Shown: positions 1 through 5,534 of the stretch, piece by piece
How positions within the stretch are numbered: position 1 is the first letter of the stretch
Layout of the letters: every line of letters begins with the position of its first letter
Origin: Erythrobacter sp.
Lineage (GTDB): Bacteria > Pseudomonadota > Alphaproteobacteria > Sphingomonadales > Sphingomonadaceae
Reading direction: 5' to 3'
Length of the DNA stretch: 5,800 nt
NCBI GenBank assembly: GCA_013214365.1
Contig: JABSPI010000018.1
Coordinates: 8,502 to 14,301, forward strand
Notes under the pieces: generated by a model
Seen by the model: the letters and a program-made list of their open reading frames with translations, nothing else
What the model was told of the DNA's origin: nothing
Database searches by the model: none
Program-made: the position numbers and the translations under genes

Positions 1-84
1 ATAGCCCAGCCATATCGCAGCCGGAGTAAGCGAGCGATCAGCATCTTGATCGGATCCCGTTTCGGTTGGTGCTTTGTCAGTCAT
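1..84 (-). CDS. 5' end of a divergent protein of unknown identity (truncated by window edge)
   Basis: Reading the minus strand from the ATG at 84-82, 28 codons stay open to the window edge. The peptide starts MTDKAPTETGSDQDADRSL and ends with TPAAIWLGY. A strong Shine-Dalgarno (AGGAG, complement of 90-94) lies 5 nt before the ATG, which is the best ribosome site in the window. The first 19 residues are polar and acidic, like a disordered cytoplasmic tail. The last residues turn hydrophobic and could open a membrane helix. That pattern loosely recalls small DUF3429-type membrane proteins, but 28 residues cannot establish it. It is divergent from the dehydrogenase at 163, so the two probably share the 78-bp gap as a control region. 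I do not recognise the family and assign no function. Confidence 0.6.
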   Translation of the reverse strand, partial: MTDKAPTETGSDQDADRSLTPAAIWLGY

Positions 85-130
85 GCAAGCTCCTACGCGC
101 GAAAGTCCACTTGGGATCCATATGCTTGCA
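84..130. repeat. Inverted repeat in the divergent intergenic region
   Basis: TGCAAGC at 84-90 is the exact reverse complement of GCTTGCA at 124-130, with a 33-nt spacer. A second, overlapping inverted repeat pairs TGCAGC (127-132) with GCTGCA (145-150) around a 12-nt loop. The left arm of the first repeat covers the gap between the Shine-Dalgarno and the start codon of the minus-strand gene. The pair could be operator half-sites, or alternative hairpins. The arms are short enough that chance is a serious alternative. Confidence 0.25.
90..94 (-). promoter_or_regulatory. Shine-Dalgarno of the left-edge minus-strand gene
   Basis: The minus strand reads GTAGGAGCTTGCATG, so AGGAG sits 5 nt before the ATG at 84. 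This near-consensus site fixes the start. It also shows that the plus-strand frame open from 46 must not be used to extend the dehydrogenase leftwards. Confidence 0.75.
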
Positions 131-162
131 GCCAGAACCGATTTGCTGCACCCAGCGTGATT

Positions 163-939
163 ATGGATTTGTTCGATTTGAGCGGTCACACCGCAATCAT
201 CACCGGCGGCAATAGCGGCCTTGGCTTGGGAATGGCGCGCGGATTGGTGAAGGCCGGTGCAAATGTCGCCATTTGGGCACGTGATGCGGATAAAAACGCT
301 GATGCGCTGGCGCAATTGACCGCGCTAGGCGGGACTGGCGGCCTCGTCGCTCTGCGCTGTGATGTGGTGGAGGAAGACGAGGTTGAGCAGGCCATGGCCG
401 CGACGCTCGATAGGTTTGAACGGATAGATTGCGCCTTCGCCAATGCCGGTCGTTCGGGCGCGGGCACGCGCATTCCTGATATGACGGTGGAAGGGTGGGA
501 TGCGGTTCAGGCGGTCAATGCACGCGGCCCAGCCATCGTCTACAAACATGTCTCGCGCCATATGATCGAACGCGCGGAGCAAGGCGATCCGGGAGGCAAG
601 CTGATCGCGACATCTTCGGGTCAATCGATCATGGGGGTGAACAAAAGCTCGGACTATGCCGCGTCGAAGGCTGCGGTAAACGGTCTTACCCGCGGTGCAG
701 CCTTCGAATTGGCGCGCTATCAAATTACGGCCAATGCGCTGTTGTTTGGTTATTATGAAACCCCGCTCACCGCGCGGGCTGATCCCAAATTTGCCCAATG
801 GATGTCGCGCCGCATTCCGCTGGGCCGGCCCGGCGATCATGCAGGGCTGGAAGGTCTCGCCGTGTTCTTCGCATCGCCGCATTCCAATTATATCACCGGT
901 CAAAGCCTGCCGGTTGATGGTGGGCTTTGCATCAGTTGA
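163..939 (+). CDS. Short-chain dehydrogenase/reductase (classical SDR), substrate unknown
   Basis: This 258-residue protein has the usual length of a classical SDR, a cytosolic NAD(P)(H)-dependent oxidoreductase on a Rossmann fold. The dinucleotide-binding turn TGGNSGLG is at residues 14-21. The adenine-ring aspartate is D67 and the NAG motif is at 94-96. The catalytic tetrad appears complete: N119, S152, Y165 and K169 (YAASK). The C-terminal ITGQSLPVDGG is typical. R40 follows the second strand and does not settle NAD versus NADP. One departure is the post-catalytic loop, which reads LLFGYYETPL where most relatives have Pro-Gly; residue 195 is Phe. I chose the ATG at 163 because the protein then starts MDLFDLSGHTAIITGG, as in gluconate-5-dehydrogenase-like SDRs. 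The longer frame from TTG 46 overlaps the divergent gene. No Shine-Dalgarno is visible before 163. Family assignment is firm; the substrate is unknown. Confidence 0.93.
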   Translation: MDLFDLSGHTAIITGGNSGLGLGMARGLVKAGANVAIWARDADKNADALAQLTALGGTGGLVALRCDVVEEDEVEQAMAATLDRFERIDCAFANAGRSGAGTRIPDMTVEGWDAVQAVNARGPAIVYKHVSRHMIERAEQGDPGGKLIATSSGQSIMGVNKSSDYAASKAAVNGLTRGAAFELARYQITANALLFGYYETPLTARADPKFAQWMSRRIPLGRPGDHAGLEGLAVFFASPHSNYITGQSLPVDGGLCIS

Positions 940-1027
940 AGCCTACCTACTAGGTGAGTGAGACAGCCGGGAACGAGCCGCTCGCATATCCGTTCTACCC
1001 ATGCAGTTTTCCGACAATCCTCAAAGC

Positions 1028-1033
1028 AGAGGA
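1028..1033 (+). promoter_or_regulatory. Shine-Dalgarno deciding a GTG start for the ABC1 kinase
   Basis: AGAGGA at 1028-1033 lies 11 nt before the GTG at 1045, a slightly long but workable spacing. The reading frame is open further upstream to a GTG at 958, but that start would add 29 residues with no family resemblance. The site therefore favours 1045. Confidence 0.5.
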
Positions 1034-1044
1034 AACCGCCTCAA

Positions 1045-2421
1045 GTGGCCCAAGACGATCACAACTCGACAGATAAAAATGACAGGTCGCGCGAAAAGGC
1101 CGTCCCGGCGGGCCGGATCGCCCGCATCGGCGCGTTTGGCCGTCTGGTCGGCGGGGTCGCTGGCGGAATGGCCGCGGAAGGCGCACGGCGATTGAGCAGC
1201 GGCGAACCGATCAATCCGCGCGACCTGATCCTGACCCCCGGCAATGTGAAACGTTTGACCGACCGGCTTTCGCATTTGCGCGGAGCGGCGATGAAAATGG
1301 GCCAGATGATCAGCTTGGACGCGGGCGATTTTCTCCCCGCTGAGCTGTCCGAAATTCTTGCGCGCCTGCGTGATCAGGCCAATTTCATGCCAACCAAGCA
1401 GCTCGACACGGTGTTGCGGTCCGAATGGGGCAATGATTGGCGTCGGCAATTCAAATGGTTCAACCCGCGCCCCATCGCGGCGGCCAGTATCGGGCAAGTT
1501 CACAAGGCAATGACACGCGATGGCGAGGAATTGGCCATAAAGGTGCAATATCCCGGCATTGCGAAAAGCATCGACAGCGATGTCGACAATGTCATGACAC
1601 TGCTCAAAATTGCTGGCTTTGCGCCGCCTGAGCTGGAGGTCGACAAACTCCTCGCCGTGGCCAAGCAACAATTGCATGAAGAGGCCGATTACCAACGCGA
1701 AGGTGAGCAAATGGAGCTCTACCGCCGCATGTTAGAAGGCGAGCCAGGTTTTGTGGTGCCGCGGCTGCACCAAGGTCTGACGCGCGGGTCAATCCTCGCC
1801 ATGAGTTTTGAAGAAGGGGTATCAATCGAGCGCCTCGATCAGGAAAGTGATCAACGCCGTGATGAAACCATGGCTCGCTTGATGCGATTGGTCGCGCGCG
1901 AATTGTTCGAATTTGGGGTGATGCAAACCGATCCAAACTTCGCCAATTACCGCTATCGGCGCGAAACCGGCGAGATTATTTTACTCGACTTTGGCGCTTG
2001 CCGCCCGGTCGATAAGGATGTGGCCAATGGCTATCGCAAAATGTTGCAAGCCGGATTGGCGGGCAATCGTGACAAAGTGATCGAGGCCACGATTGAGGCG
2101 GGATTCATGATGCCGATCGTGTTTGAAAAACACCCCGAACGGGTCAATAAAATGGTCGACATCGTGATCGGCGAAATGCGCGAGGACAAACCCTTCGATT
2201 TTGGTGATCGCGCCTTCATCCCCCTGCTGCGTGATGAGGGTTGGGAAATTGCGCAGGACAAAGAGACATGGGCCTTTCCTCCGGTTGAAACCCTGTTTGT
2301 TCAGCGCAAGGTTTCGGGCACGGCGCTGCTGGGCGCACGGCTCAAAGCCAAGGTCAATATCCGCCGCATGACTGAAGAAACCTTGCGCAGCACGCAACCC
2401 TTTCCGGCCAAAGCTGCCTAA
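1045..2421 (+). CDS. ABC1/COQ8 (UbiB-like) atypical kinase family protein
   Basis: The protein has 458 residues from GTG 1045. The family hallmarks appear in order: KxGQ (KMGQ, 84-87), the alanine-rich loop AAASIGQVH (145-153) replacing the glycine-rich loop, the ATP-site lysine in AIKVQYPG (K166), the E-x-D signature (E213, D215), QTDPNFANY (294-302) and the metal-binding DFG (315-317). QTDPN is the form found in the eukaryotic COQ8/ADCK3 branch (QTDPNWSNF in human COQ8A); many UbiB proteins have HADPHPGN. The C-terminal block VQRKVSGTALLGARLKAK (419-436) also resembles COQ8. Proteobacterial UbiB is usually over 500 residues with C-terminal membrane helices, which I do not see here, so I leave the symbol empty. 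Known members bind ATP, hydrolyse it weakly and support ubiquinone synthesis, probably by helping lipid intermediates leave the membrane. An ubiquinone role here is inferred. Residues 1-20 are polar and probably disordered. Confidence 0.92.
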   Translation: MAQDDHNSTDKNDRSREKAVPAGRIARIGAFGRLVGGVAGGMAAEGARRLSSGEPINPRDLILTPGNVKRLTDRLSHLRGAAMKMGQMISLDAGDFLPAELSEILARLRDQANFMPTKQLDTVLRSEWGNDWRRQFKWFNPRPIAAASIGQVHKAMTRDGEELAIKVQYPGIAKSIDSDVDNVMTLLKIAGFAPPELEVDKLLAVAKQQLHEEADYQREGEQMELYRRMLEGEPGFVVPRLHQGLTRGSILAMSFEEGVSIERLDQESDQRRDETMARLMRLVARELFEFGVMQTDPNFANYRYRRETGEIILLDFGACRPVDKDVANGYRKMLQAGLAGNRDKVIEATIEAGFMMPIVFEKHPERVNKMVDIVIGEMREDKPFDFGDRAFIPLLRDEGWEIAQDKETWAFPPVETLFVQRKVSGTALLGARLKAKVNIRRMTEETLRSTQPFPAKAA

Positions 2422-2463
2422 GCGCGGGTCCGGCTCTAATGGAAACGATTATTTGTGCTTAAG

Positions 2464-2493
2464 TTGAGGTAAAGCAAGGCGCACATTCATACT
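2464..2493 (+). promoter_or_regulatory. Possible sigma-70-like promoter for the phosphatase gene
   Basis: TTGAGG (2464-2469) and CATACT (2488-2493) are separated by 18 nt. Each matches four of six consensus bases. Transcription would begin near 2500, giving a leader of about 28 nt before the ATG at 2528. The surrounding bases are AT-richer than the coding DNA, as expected for a promoter, but the match is weak. Confidence 0.25.
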
Positions 2494-2527
2494 TGCAATT
2501 ATCTCTATCGCTCAGCTACTTGGCCGC

Positions 2528-3022
2528 ATGGCAATGGGGAAAAATAAGAGAGCTGCGGTTCTCTTCGTCTGCTTGGGGAATATCTGTCGTTCCCCGATGG
2601 CCGAAGGTGCACTGCGAGAAGCCGCGTTCAAAAACGGGCTGGATATCGAGGTGGGCTCGGTTGGTACTGCGGCCTATCATATTGGCGAGCATCCTGATCC
2701 TCGTGCCATAGCCACAGCGCAGGCACACAATGTCGACATCTCGCTTGCGGTCGGACAGCAATTATCGAGCGCCGACTTTGAGCGCTACACGCACATTTTC
2801 GCGATGGATAAGAGCAATTTGGCGGCCATCAATGCCCGCAAGCCGCGTCATTCAACCGCCCAGATCGGTTTGTTGCTCGACGTTCTCAATCACCGCAAGG
2901 GCGAAGCTGTTCCCGACCCCTATTACGGCGATGATGCCGGGTTTGAGGCGTGTTGGCGAACAATCAATGAAGCGGTCAATGCGCTGATCCTGCAATTTGG
3001 CGCAAAACCGGCTCAGGCATAG
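2528..3022 (+). CDS. Low-molecular-weight protein tyrosine phosphatase
   Basis: The 164-residue cytosolic protein matches the LMW-PTP fold in length and motifs. The phosphate-binding loop is CLGNICRS at residues 15-22 (C-x5-R-S), with C15 the nucleophile and R21 the phosphate ligand. The general-acid loop VPDPYY is at 128-133, with D130 as acid and two tyrosines behind it. FAMDKSN (91-97) is another family block. The DPYY loop favours a tyrosine phosphatase over an LMW-PTP-fold arsenate reductase. Substrate is unknown; relatives act on tyrosine kinases of exopolysaccharide systems or on small phosphorylated molecules, and no such partner is visible here. Two ATGs (2528 and 2534) lie close together with no Shine-Dalgarno before either. 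I took the first, and either gives an intact domain. It follows the ABC1 kinase on the same strand after 106 bp and probably has its own promoter. Confidence 0.95.
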   Translation: MAMGKNKRAAVLFVCLGNICRSPMAEGALREAAFKNGLDIEVGSVGTAAYHIGEHPDPRAIATAQAHNVDISLAVGQQLSSADFERYTHIFAMDKSNLAAINARKPRHSTAQIGLLLDVLNHRKGEAVPDPYYGDDAGFEACWRTINEAVNALILQFGAKPAQA

Positions 3023-3068
3023 GCCCAGTCCGTTTAAATCCGATTTGAGGCGCAACCAACGTCAAAGA

Positions 3069-5144
3069 TCACCCCCCACGCAGCAATTGCACACCCCAAT
3101 CGCGTTCAAACAGATAAAGCAGCACCCGCGCCGCCTCGCCCCGCGCAGATGTAAGCCCGCCATCGCGTTCGATCAGCAACCGCGCATCGGCATGCGCAGC
3201 GGGGAGCAGTTTTTGCACTTGTTCAAGATCAGCGATCCTAAACGCGGCATCGCCCGATTGGCGCGTGCCCAACAATTCGCCCCCACCGCGCAATTCCAGA
3301 TCTTTTTCGGCAAGGAAGAAGCCGTCTTGTGATTCTTTGATGTAAGACAGCCGCTTCTTGCCGGTTTCCGACAATGTCTCCCCGCGCAGCAGCACGCAGC
3401 GGCTTTTTTCCGATCCCCGCCCCACTCGGCCGCGCAATTGGTGCAACTGGGCCAAACCGAAACGCTCCGCCTGTTCGATCACCATCAAAGTGGCGCTGGG
3501 CACGTCAACGCCCACCTCGATCACCGTGGTCGCAATCAGAAGCTTGGCCCTGCCGCTGGCAAAGCGTTCCATATTGGCGTCTTTGATTTCCGGTTTGAGT
3601 TGCCCGTGAACCATCACAACCGCATCGCCAAACCGTTCGCTCAACGCCGCATAGCGCGCCTCGGCGGCGGCGATGTCATCGCTTTGATAGGTGCCATTGG
3701 CCTCGCGCACCATCGGACACACCCAATAGGCCTGCTGGCCAGTCGCCAGATGGCGCTCCACCCCGGCGACCATTTCCTCCATCCGGCTTTGGGGAAATAC
3801 CAGAGTGTCGATCGCTTGGCGCCCGGGCGGCAATTCATCGAGCCGGCTGACATCCATCTCACCATATTGCGCCAGAGTAAGGCTGCGCGGGATCGGGGTG
3901 GCGGTCATCGCCAAAGTGTGCGGCGCGGCCCTCCCCTTTGCGGCGAGCGACAATCTTTGCTGCACCCCGAAACGGTGTTGTTCATCAATCACCACCAGCC
4001 CAAGATCCCGGTATGTCACGGCGTCCTGAAAGATGGCATGAGTGCCGACGAGGATATCGATATCGCCATTGAGCAGGCCCATAAGCAGCCCCTCACGTTC
4101 GCGCCCTTTGGCACGGCCGGTTAATAAGGCGACCTGTGCGCCGGTCGGCGCCGCCATGGCGCGCAATGTTTCGAAATGCTGGCGTGCGAGGATCTCGGTC
4201 GGGGCGAGCAAGGCAGCCTGCTTGCCCGCTTCCACCGCGATCAGCATCGCCTCGAGCGCAACAACGGTTTTACCCGCCCCCACATCCCCCTGCAGCAAGC
4301 GCAACATGGGCGCCTCTTGCCGCATATCGCCTTCGATCTCGGCGACCGAGCGTTTTTGCGCGCCGGTCATTTCAAACGGGAGATCAAGCTTTGCCCGCAG
4401 AGCGCCATCGCCGACCAAAGCCTGGCCGCGGCGGCGGCGACCATCGGCACGCACGAGCAGCAGAGCGAGGCTGTTGGCGAGCAATTCGTCATAAGCAAGC
4501 CGATCGCGGGCCTGTTCGTGCCCGTCTTTATGCGCCAGTTTGAGCGCGTCGCTCCACGCTGGCCAAGCTGCCCTTTCAAATTGGCCCGGCTCAATCCATT
4601 CGGGCAATGCGCTAACCCGCTCCAGCGATTGCGCCACCAATCCGGCAATTTTGGGTTGGGTCAAACCTTCGGATAGGGCGTAAACCGGCTCATTGACCCG
4701 CGCCAAATGCGCCGCGGAACTGGTCTCCACATGATCAGGATGAACGATTTGCAGCATATCGCCATAGCGATCGAGCCGTCCCGCAACCCAGCGTTTCTCA
4801 CCCACGGGCAGCTGTTTTTTCGCTGTGTAAGAGGCGCGGCCAAAATAGGTCAACGCGCAGATATTGCCCGCTTCATCTTGCGCCATGACGCGGTAGGGCC
4901 CGCGTCCGGGATTGCGCGCGGCCCGGTGTTCGGTCGCCGTGAGCGCGATGATCACCTGTTCGCCTTCTGCGCCATGGTCGAGGTCAGCGATCACCCGCCG
5001 CGTCACAAACCGTTCGGGCAGATGGTAGGCCAAATCCTTCACCCGCGTGAGCCCCAGCTTCTCAAGCGGCTTGGCCACTTTGGGCCCGACACCATCAAGC
5101 GTCTGGCTTTCAGCGAATAAGGGATTGAGAATGTCGGGCCGCAT
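3069..5144 (-). CDS. recG: ATP-dependent DNA helicase RecG
   Basis: RecG is a monomeric double-stranded DNA translocase that remodels stalled forks, Holliday junctions, D-loops and R-loops. The 691-residue protein is full length for the family. Residues 1-50 hold LDGVGPKVAKPLEKLG, the usual N-terminal start before the OB-fold wedge domain at about 55-140. The helicase core follows: Walker A GDVGAGKT (286-293), TEILARQH (316-323), DEQH (387-390), TATPIPRS (414-421), VHGQLKP (512-518), the block ATTVIEVGVDVP (538-549), and motif VI QLRGRVGRG (569-577). The C-terminal translocation motif DLELRGGGELLGTRQSG (615-631) is present, with Gly621 where E. coli RecG has Pro. The ATG at 5144 gives the expected N-terminus, with no Shine-Dalgarno before it. 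It is divergent from sdhE and convergent with the phosphatase. Identification is essentially certain. Confidence 0.98.
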   Translation of the reverse strand: MRPDILNPLFAESQTLDGVGPKVAKPLEKLGLTRVKDLAYHLPERFVTRRVIADLDHGAEGEQVIIALTATEHRAARNPGRGPYRVMAQDEAGNICALTYFGRASYTAKKQLPVGEKRWVAGRLDRYGDMLQIVHPDHVETSSAAHLARVNEPVYALSEGLTQPKIAGLVAQSLERVSALPEWIEPGQFERAAWPAWSDALKLAHKDGHEQARDRLAYDELLANSLALLLVRADGRRRRGQALVGDGALRAKLDLPFEMTGAQKRSVAEIEGDMRQEAPMLRLLQGDVGAGKTVVALEAMLIAVEAGKQAALLAPTEILARQHFETLRAMAAPTGAQVALLTGRAKGREREGLLMGLLNGDIDILVGTHAIFQDAVTYRDLGLVVIDEQHRFGVQQRLSLAAKGRAAPHTLAMTATPIPRSLTLAQYGEMDVSRLDELPPGRQAIDTLVFPQSRMEEMVAGVERHLATGQQAYWVCPMVREANGTYQSDDIAAAEARYAALSERFGDAVVMVHGQLKPEIKDANMERFASGRAKLLIATTVIEVGVDVPSATLMVIEQAERFGLAQLHQLRGRVGRGSEKSRCVLLRGETLSETGKKRLSYIKESQDGFFLAEKDLELRGGGELLGTRQSGDAAFRIADLEQVQKLLPAAHADARLLIERDGGLTSARGEAARVLLYLFERDWGVQLLRGG

Positions 5145-5199
5145 AATGACTGTCTATACCCGCTTGAACCCTTTGGGCGAGTGCCTTACTTCAACAATC
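5145..5199. promoter_or_regulatory. Divergent control region between recG and sdhE
   Basis: These 55 bp must hold the start signals for both genes unless promoters lie inside the coding regions. On the plus strand, TTGAAC (5164-5169) and TTACTT (5186-5191) are 16 nt apart. On the minus strand, TATAGA (complement of 5153-5158) is the best -10-like hexamer, with no good -35 at the right distance. Both predicted transcription starts fall within a few bases of the start codon. Neither gene has a Shine-Dalgarno, so near-leaderless transcripts are possible. The hexamers are weak. Confidence 0.35.
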
Positions 5200-5478
5200 A
5201 TGTCTGATATGCCCAGCTTAGAAACCCGCCTTGCCCGTGCCAAATTTCGCGCATGGCATCGTGGCACGCGCGAAGCCGATTATATGATCGGCGGTTATTT
5301 TGACCGCTATTCGCAGGAATGGGGCGAGGCAGAGATGGACTGGTTCGAGGATCTGCTGGCCGAAGACGACGTCGATATCATGGCTTGGGGCTTGCAAACC
5401 GCGCCCGTTCCCGAACGTTTTGCGGGCACGATGATCGAAAAGATGCAGAAACTCGACTACGTCGACATACCCAGCTAA
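5200..5478 (+). CDS. sdhE: Succinate dehydrogenase assembly factor SdhE (Sdh5/DUF339 family)
   Basis: SdhE is a small cytosolic protein that binds the flavoprotein subunit SdhA and promotes covalent FAD attachment, which succinate dehydrogenase needs. This copy has 92 residues, the family's normal size, and is acidic and mostly helical. The signature RGxxE is present as RGTRE at residues 21-25, followed by the conserved YMIGGYFDRY (28-37). The acidic middle FEDLLAEDDVDIMAW (49-63) and the final helix are also family-like. I chose the ATG at 5200 because it gives the standard N-terminus; starts further left would run into recG on the other strand. No Shine-Dalgarno is visible. No sdhCDAB gene is in the window. 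mfd follows after 56 bp on the same strand, so the two may be co-transcribed. Confidence 0.95.
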   Translation: MSDMPSLETRLARAKFRAWHRGTREADYMIGGYFDRYSQEWGEAEMDWFEDLLAEDDVDIMAWGLQTAPVPERFAGTMIEKMQKLDYVDIPS

Positions 5479-5534
5479 AGCGCGCCGCCCGCCGATGCGG
5501 GAACCAGCGCCGCCCCAAAACCTTTGAATTGAAT

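Noticed and set aside
51..119. Two GGATCC hexamers at 51-56 and 114-119
   Set aside because: There is no further similarity around them; they are most likely a chance recurrence of a six-base word, not a repeat element.
46..162. N-terminal extension of the SDR from a TTG at 46
   Set aside because: The extra 39 residues do not resemble any SDR start, and the segment overlaps the divergent gene and its Shine-Dalgarno.
325..903. 192-residue minus-strand open frame antisense to the SDR
   Set aside because: It is a shadow of a well-supported gene, with no motif and no ribosome site that I could see.
958..1044. Longer ABC1 kinase from the GTG at 958
   Set aside because: The extra 29 residues are basic and show no family resemblance; the GTG at 1045 has AGAGGA upstream.
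1021..1710. 229-residue minus-strand open frame antisense to the ABC1 kinase
   Set aside because: The plus strand carries ordered kinase motifs over the same bases. The antisense peptide has no recognisable motif and is explained by codon bias.
3438..4124. 228-residue open frame antisense to recG
   Set aside because: It lies wholly inside the certain recG gene on the other strand. Its composition, rich in His, Arg, Ala and Gly, is that of a complementary-strand shadow.
5047..5199. N-terminal extension of SdhE by 51 residues
   Set aside because: The extension overlaps the recG start on the other strand, and the ATG at 5200 gives the standard family length and N-terminus.
5488..5501. Possible terminator hairpin CCCGC-CGAT-GCGGG after sdhE
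   Set aside because: The stem is only five base pairs and no T-tract follows, so it is not a convincing intrinsic terminator. It does not rule out sdhE-mfd co-transcription.
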